Assembly: GCA_910583695.1 (NCBI GenBank)
Contig: CAJTZL010000058.1
Coordinates: forward strand, 1 to 16,384
Origin: an uncultured Oscillibacter sp.
GTDB lineage: Bacteria; Bacillota; Clostridia; Oscillospirales; Oscillospiraceae
Direction of reading: 5' to 3'
Length of the DNA: 16,384 nucleotides
In this document: piece after piece, positions 1 to 5,586 of the stretch
Position numbering within the stretch: position 1 is the stretch's first letter
How the letters are laid out: every line of letters starts with the position of its first letter
Position numbers and translations under genes: made by a program
Notes under the pieces: generated by a model
Told to the model about the DNA's origin: nothing
Seen by the model: the letters and a program-made list of their open reading frames with translations, nothing else
Databases searched by the model: none

Positions 1-347
1 CGGAGCAGGGCCCGAACCCGGGCCTTCAGCTCCAGGATGTTGAAGGGCTTGGTGAGGTAGTCGTCCGCCCCGCACTCAAAGCCCATCAGCTTGTCCGCAT
101 CCTCGCTCTTGGCGGTCAGCATGATGACGGGCACGTTGGAAAATTCCCGGATGCGCATGCAGGCCTCCAGCCCGTCCACCTCCGGCATCATCAGATCCAA
201 AATGATGAGGTCCAGCTTACCCTCCCGGGCCAGCTCCACGGCGGCGGCCCCGTCGTAGGCGCACTCCACCTCGTAGCCCTCGTTCTCCAGGTTGAATTTG
301 ATTCCCTTCACCAGGGTCTGCTCGTCGTCCACCACCAATATCTTCAT
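1..347 (-). CDS. Two-component response regulator, receiver domain (3' end outside window)
   Basis: Partial gene reading leftward off the window; the first 115 codons are visible. The protein begins MKILVVDDEQ and is a complete CheY-like receiver domain: acidic pair D7-D8, phosphoacceptor D51 in LIILDLMMP, T78 in MLTAK, and K100 in the LTKPF loop. The end of the visible part (ILELKARVRALL) is the linker typical of OmpR/PhoB-family regulators, so a winged-helix DNA-binding domain probably follows outside. It would act in the cytoplasm as the output of a sensor kinase that is not in view. Its ATG overlaps the TGA of the upstream helix-hairpin-helix gene (ATGA), so the two are probably translationally coupled. 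The receiver call is firm; the OmpR subfamily is inferred. Confidence 0.93.
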   Translation of the reverse strand, partial: MKILVVDDEQTLVKGIKFNLENEGYEVECAYDGAAAVELAREGKLDLIILDLMMPEVDGLEACMRIREFSNVPVIMLTAKSEDADKLMGFECGADDYLTKPFNILELKARVRALL

Positions 348-718
348 TCCGTATCCTCCACTGTTACAAGTCCCTCCAGCGCCGCCAGCTTTCCCTGGCC
401 GATGCCGGAAACGTTTGTCAAATCCTCCACAGCCGCAAAGGGCCCGTGCTCCTCCCGGTACTCCACAATCCGCCGCGCCAGCTCCTCCCCGATGCCGGGC
501 AGGGCGGCGAGGGCCTCCGTGCCCGCGGCGTTGAGGTTCACCGGCGACGGGTCGGGCCGGACCTCCTCCACCGGGACCGTCCGGGCCGTCTCCACGGAGG
601 CGGGCGCCTCCAGCGCCGCCCGGTCCCGGAGGAACAGCCCCAGGAGCAGGCACAGGAACAGCCCCGTCAGGCCCAGCAGGGCCCCCTCTCCCCAGGCGGG
701 AGTTTGCCGCGTCTCCAT
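344..718 (-). CDS. ComEA-like membrane-anchored helix-hairpin-helix DNA-binding protein
   Basis: A 124-residue protein. Residues about 13-30 (LLGLTGLFLCLLLGLFL) form an N-terminal membrane anchor, followed by a Pro/Val/Glu-rich linker. The C-terminal 65 residues start with the ComEA signature PVNLNAAGTEALAALPGIG and contain a second hairpin, NVSGIGQGKLAALEG. ComEA proteins bind double-stranded DNA on the outer face of the membrane during competence uptake, though many short ComEA-like proteins in Clostridia are of unknown role. I chose the ATG at 718 because GGAGG lies about 9 nt upstream; the longer reading frame has no comparable site. It overlaps the following response regulator by 4 nt. 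comF at 11417 is another competence-type gene in the window, but a full uptake apparatus is not visible. Confidence 0.85.
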   Translation of the reverse strand: METRQTPAWGEGALLGLTGLFLCLLLGLFLRDRAALEAPASVETARTVPVEEVRPDPSPVNLNAAGTEALAALPGIGEELARRIVEYREEHGPFAAVEDLTNVSGIGQGKLAALEGLVTVEDTE

Positions 719-720
719 GG

Positions 721-749
721 TTGCGTTCCTCCGTTTTTTTTGGTATACT
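721..749 (+). promoter_or_regulatory. Putative sigma-A promoter for the dacF-like gene
   Basis: TTGCGT (721-726), 17-bp spacer, TATACT (744-749). Transcription would start near 756 and run through the perfect palindrome at 766-791 into the carboxypeptidase gene. It lies just upstream of the minus-strand ComEA-like start, so the intergenic region is divergent. Motif evidence only. Confidence 0.5.
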
Positions 750-765
750 GTTGGGGAATCCATCG

Positions 766-791
766 AAGGGCGGCGGCATGCCGCCGCCCTT
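766..791. repeat. Perfect 26-bp palindrome in the dacF leader
   Basis: AAGGGCGGCGG-CATG-CCGCCGCCCTT is perfectly self-complementary. It is followed by TTTCGG on the plus strand. It sits between the predicted promoter and the start codon, so in RNA it would form a very stable hairpin about 35 nt before the ATG. It could be an attenuator-like terminator, an mRNA 5' stabiliser or a shared transcription barrier between divergent genes. The short T run makes strong intrinsic termination doubtful. Confidence 0.6.
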
Positions 792-825
792 TCGGTTATT
801 ATAACACAGATTCTGGGGGATGGAC

Positions 826-2193
826 ATGAAAACAACGCGCATTTTCGTAAGTTTTTTCCTGGCCCTTCTGCTGGCGGGGCTGTCGGCCGTCCCTGCGGAG
901 GCGGCCCGGGTGACGGACCCGGACGTGGAGGCCAAGGCCGCCCTGCTGATTGACCAGAAAACCGGGGCGGTCATCTACGCCCTGAATGAACACGACGAGC
1001 TCTACCCCGCCAGCCTCACCAAAATCATGACCTGCCTGCTGGTGCTGGAGGCCGTGGACGAGGGGCGGCTGAAGCTGAGCCAGGAGATCACCGCCACGCC
1101 CACGGCCCTGGAGGGGCTGGCGGAGGACGGCAGCACCGCCGGCATCGAGGCGGGGGAGACCCTCACAGTGGAGGAGCTCCTCTACTGCCTGATGGTGGTC
1201 TCCGCCAACGAGGCCGGGGCCATCCTGGCGGAGAAGATCTCCGGCACCGTGGAAAGCTTCGTGGACCGGATGAACGCCAAGGCCCGGGAGCTGGGGTGTG
1301 AGAACACCCACTTCATGAATCCCCACGGCTACCACGACTCCCAGCACTACACCTCCGCCTGGGACCTGTACCTCATCACCAAGGCGGCGCTGGAGCACCC
1401 CATGTTCATGACCGTCTGCGACGCCAGCTCCCACACCGTTCCGGCCACCAACCTCTCCCCGGAGCGGCAGCTGAACAACACCAACTTCCTCATCCGCAGC
1501 GGCCGGGAATATTACAATGCGGACGTCCACGGCGTCAAGACCGGCTCCCACTCCCAGGCGGGGAACTGCCTGGTCACCACCGCCCAGCACGCCAGCATGG
1601 ACCTTCTCTGCGTCATCCTGGGCGCGGACCGGACCCAGGACGAAAAGGGCATCTGGTGGACCTACAGCTTTGTGTACACGGACAAGCTCTACAACTGGGC
1701 CTTCGACAACTTTTCCTATCAGGTGATTTTGAAGGAGGACGACGTGGCCGGGGAGGCCCCGGTATCCCTCTCCTCCACGGACCATGTGACCCTCCGCCCG
1801 GAGAAGGCGGTGGAGCTGCTGCTGCCCAAGGGGGTGAAGCCGGAGGATCTGGAGAAAACCGTCACCCTGAAATCCGACCCGGCGGAGGCCCCCATTGCCG
1901 AGGGGGACGTGCTGGGCTCCATGACCATCACCCTGGACGGGGAGGAGCTGGCGGAGGTGGACCTGCTGGCCTTCACCGGCGTGGAGGCCTCCCGTCTGCG
2001 GGTCCTCTGGCGGGACGTGAAGCAGTTCTTCTCCACCGCCGCCGCCAAGGCGGTCCTGGGGGTGCTCCTGGTGCTGGCCGCCGTCTTCGGCGGCTGGCGG
2101 CTGCTGTTCAGCCGCCGCCGCTATCGTTACGGCCGCAGCGTGGGCGGCGGAGGCCGCCGGGGCGTATACCGGGGGTCCAGAAGAAGACGCTGA
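826..2193 (+). CDS. dacF: D-alanyl-D-alanine carboxypeptidase (DacF/PBP5-like, peptidase S11)
   Basis: A 455-residue secreted, membrane-anchored penicillin-binding protein that trims the terminal D-Ala from peptidoglycan pentapeptides. It has a signal peptide (residues 1-26, ending PAEA). All three active-site motifs of the S11 family are present: SLTK (S63-K66, nucleophile and base), SAN (126-128) and KTG (238-240). A PBP5-type C-terminal domain follows (about 295-385), then a membrane segment (about 405-428) and an unusual Arg/Gly/Tyr-rich cytoplasmic tail. I use the ATG at 826 because GGGGGA (815-820) is then about 5 nt away; the ATG at 820 would overlap that site. The dacF symbol rests on similarity to sporulation-associated DacF proteins; assignment to dacF rather than dacA/dacB is uncertain. 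Confidence 0.92.
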   Translation: MKTTRIFVSFFLALLLAGLSAVPAEAARVTDPDVEAKAALLIDQKTGAVIYALNEHDELYPASLTKIMTCLLVLEAVDEGRLKLSQEITATPTALEGLAEDGSTAGIEAGETLTVEELLYCLMVVSANEAGAILAEKISGTVESFVDRMNAKARELGCENTHFMNPHGYHDSQHYTSAWDLYLITKAALEHPMFMTVCDASSHTVPATNLSPERQLNNTNFLIRSGREYYNADVHGVKTGSHSQAGNCLVTTAQHASMDLLCVILGADRTQDEKGIWWTYSFVYTDKLYNWAFDNFSYQVILKEDDVAGEAPVSLSSTDHVTLRPEKAVELLLPKGVKPEDLEKTVTLKSDPAEAPIAEGDVLGSMTITLDGEELAEVDLLAFTGVEASRLRVLWRDVKQFFSTAAAKAVLGVLLVLAAVFGGWRLLFSRRRYRYGRSVGGGGRRGVYRGSRRRR

Positions 2194-2194
2194 A

Positions 2195-2233
2195 AAAAAG
2201 AGGAGGCCGTCCTGCGGGACAGCCTCCTTTTTT
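2195..2233. terminator. Bidirectional intrinsic terminator between convergent genes
   Basis: Stem AGGAGGC-C-GTCC (2201-2212) pairs with GGAC-A-GCCTCCT (2217-2228) with one mismatch and a short loop. It is flanked by an A run at 2194-2199 and a T run at 2228-2233, so it can terminate the carboxypeptidase on the plus strand and the nitroreductase on the minus strand. Confidence 0.88.
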
Positions 2234-2245
2234 GCACACCGAGCG

Positions 2246-2758
2246 TTACAGGTACTTCACCAGCTCCTCCATGGGCCTGCGGTCCGTGTGGAGCCGGGCG
2301 GGGTGGGCGCCCTCCGCCGGGTAGCCCAGCGCCAGCAGGGCGATGGGGCAGGCACCCGCCATCTCCGGGAAAGCCGCCAGCAGCTTGTCCGGCTCAAACT
2401 TCCCGATGTAGGTGGTGCCCAGCCCCAGGTCCGCCGCCTGGAGCATCATCTGGGCAGCGGCGATGGCGGCGTCGATTTCACCGTGGTCCTTGCCGTCGGT
2501 CTCCCGCTTCCAGGAAACGGCGGGGTCGTAGCACACCGCCAGCATCACCGGCGGGCTGAAGTGGGACCCGGAGCAGGCGTCGGCCTTCTCCAGGGCCTCC
2601 GGGCTCCGGAGGACGAAGATGCGCTGAGGCTGGTAGTTGTGGGCCGTGGGGGCGTTCCGCCCGGTCTCCAGAATCAGATCCAGCTTTTCCTGTTCCACAG
2701 GCCGGGAGTCGAACTTGCGCAGGGAGTACCGCGCGGCGGAGAGGGTCTGGAAGTCCAT
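2246..2758 (-). CDS. Nitroreductase-family flavoprotein
   Basis: A 170-residue small nitroreductase-family protein, expected to bind FMN and use NAD(P)H to reduce nitro-compounds, quinones or similar substrates in the cytosol. The N-terminal ARYSLRKFDSRPV segment is the FMN-phosphate binding signature. GRNAPTAHNYQPQRIFVL is the typical second FMN segment, and DLGLGTTYIGKF and LALGYPAE match the C-terminal conserved blocks. The length fits the short one-domain class. The start at 2758 has GAGG about 8 nt upstream; an in-frame TTG at 2764 is less likely. Substrate cannot be read from the sequence. It is monocistronic, convergent with dacF. Confidence 0.9.
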   Translation of the reverse strand: MDFQTLSAARYSLRKFDSRPVEQEKLDLILETGRNAPTAHNYQPQRIFVLRSPEALEKADACSGSHFSPPVMLAVCYDPAVSWKRETDGKDHGEIDAAIAAAQMMLQAADLGLGTTYIGKFEPDKLLAAFPEMAGACPIALLALGYPAEGAHPARLHTDRRPMEELVKYL

Positions 2759-2804
2759 GAGCAATACCTCGTTTCCGTTAGAGTGTCCGCCGGAAAGCCG
2801 GCGC

Positions 2805-2834
2805 TTGACAGAAGGGGCGGGCGTGGTCTATAAC
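2805..2834 (+). promoter_or_regulatory. Strong sigma-A promoter of the RNA in locus 1
   Basis: TTGACA (2805-2810), 18-bp spacer, TATAAC (2829-2834). No plus-strand protein gene follows, so the product would be a short RNA beginning near 2841. The matching site in locus 2 is a perfect TTGACA-N17-TATAAT. Confidence 0.7.
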
Positions 2835-2840
2835 AGACAA

Positions 2841-2942
2841 AATAACGGGCCGCAGGAAACGGCTGGCCCAGATTCAGATTGCCTGGACAGTTAAAATGCC
2901 ATCAGGAAACCGTCACCGGCCAGGGTGGCGGTTTCCGCGTTT
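2841..2942 (+). ncRNA. Predicted ~100-nt antisense-type RNA, locus 1
   Basis: Inferred from the strong promoter just upstream and a 13-bp hairpin (2905-2917 with 2924-2936) followed by GCGTTT. It overlaps, on the opposite strand, the last codons and 3' region of the small peptide gene at 2913-2990, so it would be antisense to that mRNA's 3' part. An internal hairpin GGGCC...GGCCC occupies 2847-2869. The T tract is weaker than in the second locus. The 5' end repeats, in the same sense, the 5' end of the peptide mRNA (GGGCCGCAG here, GGGTCGCAG there). The ends are estimates from motifs. Confidence 0.55.
2905..2942 (+). terminator. Hairpin terminator of the locus 1 RNA
   Basis: A 13-bp stem, GGAAACCGTCACC with GGTGGCGGTTTCC, including one T-G wobble on the plus strand, then GCGTTT. 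On the minus strand the wobble becomes a C-A mismatch and no T run follows, so termination should favour the plus-strand RNA. The peptide stop codon lies inside the stem. Confidence 0.6.
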
Positions 2943-2990
2943 CACAACCATCGTAATCGCGTAGATTCCGATATGTAATGTAGTCCGCAT
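2913..2990 (-). CDS. 25-residue peptide of the convergent locus, copy 1 (possible type I toxin)
   Basis: A small ORF starting MRTTLHIGIYAITMVVK and ending RGNRHPGR. It has a beta-branched hydrophobic core and a basic tail. The site GGAGG lies 8 nt upstream of the ATG, and a minus-strand promoter precedes it. A homologous ORF of 27 codons sits in the same arrangement at 12524-12607; the two share the GNRH-x-G-basic ending, spacing and hairpin context, which is the main evidence that it is real. The ribosome binding site and AUG are both paired in a hairpin (2985-3018). No known family is recognised. Size, hydrophobicity and antisense RNA fit a type I toxin; a regulatory leader peptide is an alternative. 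Confidence 0.55.
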   Translation of the reverse strand: MRTTLHIGIYAITMVVKRGNRHPGR

Positions 2991-3018
2991 CAGCCCCGCC
3001 TCCTTTCGGAGGATGCGG
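2985..3018 (-). promoter_or_regulatory. Hairpin sequestering ribosome binding site and start codon, copy 1
   Basis: In the minus-strand RNA, CCUCC (3012-3008) pairs with the GGAGG ribosome binding site (3003-2999) across a GAAA tetraloop. CCGCAU (3018-3013) pairs with AUGCGG (2990-2985), which includes the start codon, around an 8-nt bulge. Translation should be blocked in this fold. Confidence 0.6.
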
Positions 3019-3063
3019 CCGGCCGCCGGTTGAACCATTCTGCTGCGACCCCTTGCCGGTAAA

Positions 3064-3092
3064 ACCATAGCATAGGATTCGGAAAAAAGCAA
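3064..3092 (-). promoter_or_regulatory. Promoter of the peptide mRNA, locus 1
   Basis: Read on the minus strand: TTGCTT (3092-3087), 17-bp spacer, TATGGT (3069-3064). The same -35 TTGCTT and 17-bp spacing occur at the equivalent place in locus 2. The predicted mRNA starts near 3057 and has a leader of roughly 65 nt. Confidence 0.55.
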
Positions 3093-3271
3093 GTCCCTTC
3101 CCCCCGAAAGGAGTGCCCGGCGGCGCATTTGACAGGGGGAATGGAGCGCAGGGACGGGCCCTCGTGTGCCCTTCTGTCGGAAACGCCTGAGTCCTGGGAG
3201 GAGAACGGCCCATCGGTCCGCCCCTGCAAGGCACCGTCTCCGGATGGGACACGCCCCCGCCGAAATAAAAG
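3093..3271. other. Stretch without a recognisable gene
   Basis: The 180 bp between the peptide-locus promoter and the thrH promoter contain open frames on the minus strand, but none has family-like sequence or a good ribosome binding site, and composition explains them. I see no RNA gene or clear terminator here. An eroded remnant of a former gene cannot be excluded. Confidence 0.4.
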
Positions 3272-3300
3272 GTGACAACCACTGAAAACTCTGCTATACT
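3272..3300 (+). promoter_or_regulatory. Putative promoter of the thrH operon
   Basis: GTGACA (3272-3277), 17-bp spacer, TATACT (3295-3300). The transcript would start near 3307, at the left end of the long inverted repeat, and carry a structured leader of about 200 nt into thrH. Confidence 0.5.
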
Positions 3301-3460
3301 TAGAGCAGGTCCCAGAAATCATGAGAAAGCAGGAGGCGAGAACAGAGGTCGCAGAGCAAGGCGAAGGACGCAGACGGGCGGACGTCCGTCAAGGACGACA
3401 ACGCAGCTTTGCGGCCTCTGGACCGCCGAACGTTTCTCAGTATTTTTGGAAACTGCTCTA
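3301..3460. repeat. 160-bp imperfect palindrome in the thrH leader (MITE-like or structured leader)
   Basis: The outer arms 3301-3329 and 3432-3460 are inverted copies matching at 23 of 29 positions, starting TAGAGCAG and ending CTGCTCTA. Inner segments also pair: GAGGTCGCAGAGC (left) with GCTTTGCGGCCTC (right), and a central CGGACGTCCG palindrome. The whole region could fold into one long stem. It has no ORF of note and ends about 37 nt before the thrH ribosome binding site. It may be a miniature inverted-repeat element that inserted upstream of thrH, or a regulatory leader. No T-box motif or known riboswitch core was recognised. Confidence 0.65.
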
Positions 3461-3509
3461 GGAGGCAGAAACACGGTTCCCCCACTCTGGAACACCAAGG
3501 AGAAGTGCC

Positions 3510-4109
3510 ATGAATATTGTATGTCTTGATATGGAAGGCGTCCTGGTCCCCGAAATCTGGATCGCTTTTTCCGAGGCCAGCGGCATCCCGGAGCTCCGCC
3601 GCACCACCCGGGACGAGCCCGACTACAACAAGCTGATGAACTTCCGGCTGAACATCCTCCGGGAGCACGGCCTGGGCCTCAAGGAAATCCAGGCCACCAT
3701 CGCCAAAATCGACCCCCTCCCCGGAGCCAGGGAGTTCCTGGACGAGCTTCGGGCCGCCACCCAGGTGCTGATTCTCAGCGACACCTTTGAGCAGTTCGCC
3801 AAGCCCCTGATGGAGAAGCTGAACTGGCCCACCATCTTCTGCAACACCCTGGAGGTGGGCGAAAACGGCGAGATCACCGGCTTCCGGATGCGCTGCGAAA
3901 AGTCCAAGCTCACCACCGTCAAGGCCCTCCAGTCCATTGGCTATGAGACCATTGCCGCCGGGGACAGCTTCAACGATCTGGCCATGATCCAGGCCAGCAA
4001 GGCGGGCTTCCTCTTCAAGAGCACGGAGCAGATCAAACGGGATTATCCCCAGCTTCCCGCCTACGAGGAGTTCAGCGATCTGCTTGCCGCCATCAAGGCC
4101 GCCCTGTAA
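3510..4109 (+). CDS. thrH: Bifunctional phosphoserine phosphatase/homoserine phosphotransferase
   Basis: A 199-residue cytosolic HAD-superfamily protein closely resembling ThrH. The N-terminus CLDMEGVLVPEIWIAF is the ThrH signature, with nucleophile D7 and, characteristically, E9 in place of the usual second Asp. Motif II is LSDTF (S90-D91-T92), K133 is the probable motif III lysine and GDSFND (151-156) is the metal-binding motif IV. ThrH hydrolyses phosphoserine, the last step of serine synthesis, and in Pseudomonas can transfer phosphate to homoserine. The length equals that of known ThrH. An AAGGAG site lies 7 nt upstream of the ATG. It heads a probable operon with a small membrane ORF and a DUF1015 gene. 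Whether it also acts on homoserine here is unknown. Confidence 0.93.
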   Translation: MNIVCLDMEGVLVPEIWIAFSEASGIPELRRTTRDEPDYNKLMNFRLNILREHGLGLKEIQATIAKIDPLPGAREFLDELRAATQVLILSDTFEQFAKPLMEKLNWPTIFCNTLEVGENGEITGFRMRCEKSKLTTVKALQSIGYETIAAGDSFNDLAMIQASKAGFLFKSTEQIKRDYPQLPAYEEFSDLLAAIKAAL

Positions 4110-4117
4110 GACCGGGC

Positions 4118-4264
4118 ATGGACCTGGCCTTTTTCCGGGGAGCTCTCTGGGAAATCTTCCGGGGGCCCCTGCTGATTCTGGCCGCGCCGGCCCTGCCCCT
4201 GTTCCTGATCTGCCTGGGAATCATCGCGGTCATGATATTCCGGGAACTGCGAAAAAACAAGTAG
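4118..4264 (+). CDS. Small single-span membrane protein, 48 residues
   Basis: Starts MDLAFFRGALWEIFRGP, has one long hydrophobic segment at about residues 17-41 (LLILAAPALPLFLICLGIIA and on) and ends with the basic tail FRELRKNK, so the C-terminus is probably cytoplasmic. It fits exactly in the gap between thrH (8 nt before) and the DUF1015 gene (15 nt after), which supports co-transcription. The ribosome binding site is poor. The function is unknown; I call it from the membrane pattern and position. It could be non-coding spacer with chance coding potential. Confidence 0.5.
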   Translation: MDLAFFRGALWEIFRGPLLILAAPALPLFLICLGIIAVMIFRELRKNK

Positions 4265-4279
4265 GAAGGGAGATCTGAC

Positions 4280-5563
4280 ATGAATCCGAAATTCGAGAAG
4301 CTGGGCTTTTATCCCGCCGATATTCTCCTGCCCAGAAAGGGCACGGACATGACCCGCTGGGCCGTGGTGGCCTGCGACCAGTTCACCTCCCAGCCGGAGT
4401 ACTGGCAGGCGGTGGAGGAAACCGTGGGAGAGGCCCCCTCCGCTCTGCGGCTCATCCTTCCGGAGGCGGCGCTGAACACCCCGGACGTGGAGGCGCGCAT
4501 CGCCGCCGTCAACGCCGCTATGGGAACCTACCTGGACGGCGGCCTCTTTGAAACCCTGGAGGACACCCTGCTCTACATCGAGCGGGTCCAGTCCGACGGG
4601 AAGATCCGTCACGGCCTCATCGGCATGGTGGACCTGGAGCAGTATGACTTCACCCCCGGCTCCGGGGCCCTCATCCGGGCCACGGAAGGCACTGTCCTCT
4701 CCCGCATCCCCCCCCGGGTGAAGGTGCGCAAGGACGCCCCCATCGAGCTGCCCCACGTCATGCTCCTCATCGACGACCCCGGTAAAACCGTCATCGAGCC
4801 CCTGACCCGGGCCTCCGGGGACATGGAGGAGCTGTACCGCTTCGACCTCCAGCAGGGGGGCGGACGCATCACCGGCTGGAAGCTCACCGCCGCCCAGACG
4901 GACGAGACGGCGGAGGCCCTGGCGGCCCTCTGCTCCGCGGAGGAGCAGGCCTGGAAGTACGGCGTGAAGGACGCTCCGCCCCTGCTCTTCGCCGTGGGGG
5001 ACGGAAACCACTCCCTGGCTACCGCCAAGCAGTGCTATGAGGATTTGAAGAAGGTCACGCCGCAGAGCGAATGGGCCTCCCTCCCCGCCCGGTACGCCCT
5101 GGTGGAGGTGGTGAACAACCACGACGGCGCCCTCCAGTTCGAGCCCATCCACCGGGTGGTCTTCGGCGTGAAGCCGGAGGCGGTGCTGGAGGCCTTCAAG
5201 GCATACTACCCCGGCACCTATGAGGGCCGGGGCCAGGGCCACGTCATCGCCTACACCCACGCCGGGGGAACCGGCTTCCTCACGGTGCCCCAGCCCCGGG
5301 TCCAGCTGGCGGTGGGCACCCTCCAGGCCTTCCTGGACGGCTACGTCAAGGACCACGGCGGCGAAATCGACTACATCCACGGCGACGAGGTCACGGACCG
5401 CCTGGGAAGTCAGGCGGGCAGCATCGGCTTCAAGCTGCCCGCCATGGGCAAGCAGCAGCTGTTCAAAACCGTCATGGCCGACGGTGTGCTGCCCCGGAAG
5501 ACCTTCTCCATGGGCCACGCCCAGGACAAGCGCTATTATGTGGAAGCCCGGAAGATTCGGTAA
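4280..5563 (+). CDS. DUF1015 family protein
   Basis: A 427-residue protein of the DUF1015 family (PF06245). Diagnostic segments are TRWAVVACDQFTSQPEYW (about 25-42), the RATEGTVLSRIPPRVKVR block (133-150) and the VGDGNHSLATAK motif (239-250), which is the most conserved part of the family. DUF1015 proteins are predicted to share the ParB-like fold found in serine kinases and are often encoded beside serA/serC in Firmicutes. Here the gene lies in the same operon as thrH, a phosphoserine phosphatase, which strengthens a link to serine metabolism. The exact activity is not established. A GGAAGGGAG-type site precedes the ATG. Confidence 0.9.
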   Translation: MNPKFEKLGFYPADILLPRKGTDMTRWAVVACDQFTSQPEYWQAVEETVGEAPSALRLILPEAALNTPDVEARIAAVNAAMGTYLDGGLFETLEDTLLYIERVQSDGKIRHGLIGMVDLEQYDFTPGSGALIRATEGTVLSRIPPRVKVRKDAPIELPHVMLLIDDPGKTVIEPLTRASGDMEELYRFDLQQGGGRITGWKLTAAQTDETAEALAALCSAEEQAWKYGVKDAPPLLFAVGDGNHSLATAKQCYEDLKKVTPQSEWASLPARYALVEVVNNHDGALQFEPIHRVVFGVKPEAVLEAFKAYYPGTYEGRGQGHVIAYTHAGGTGFLTVPQPRVQLAVGTLQAFLDGYVKDHGGEIDYIHGDEVTDRLGSQAGSIGFKLPAMGKQQLFKTVMADGVLPRKTFSMGHAQDKRYYVEARKIR

Positions 5564-5586
5564 CAAGACCATAGGAGTGAACCATC

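Larger units (their letters stand above)
2842..3057. repeat. Convergent RNA/peptide locus, copy 1 (about 216 bp)
   Basis: Homologous in layout and partly in sequence to 12454-12669. Shared parts, in order on the plus strand, are an inbound promoter, a 5' repeat arm, a hairpin GGAAACCGTCAC...GTGGCGGTTTCC, the reversed peptide ORF, a Shine-Dalgarno hairpin with a GAAA loop, the second repeat arm and an inbound promoter from the right. The repeat arms GGGCCGCAG (2847-2855) and CTGCGACCC (3043-3051) differ in sequence from those of copy 2, although each locus matches itself. Confidence 0.7.

Noticed and set aside
799..1785. Long open frame of 328 codons antisense to dacF
   Set aside because: Low-complexity Gly/Val/His-rich translation lying opposite a gene with complete catalytic motifs; a GC-rich shadow.
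2805..3092. CRISPR or tRNA content
   Set aside because: No regularly spaced direct repeats and no cloverleaf pattern found here or elsewhere in the window.
2902..3322. Minus-strand open frames of 110-126 codons upstream of the copy 1 peptide
   Set aside because: No ribosome binding site and no recognisable domain; the three frames overlap each other. The peptide start at 2990 has a proper site and a homologue.
3301..3460. T-box or serine-responsive riboswitch in the thrH leader
   Set aside because: No T-box consensus segment and no terminator before thrH; the symmetry is better explained as an inverted repeat.
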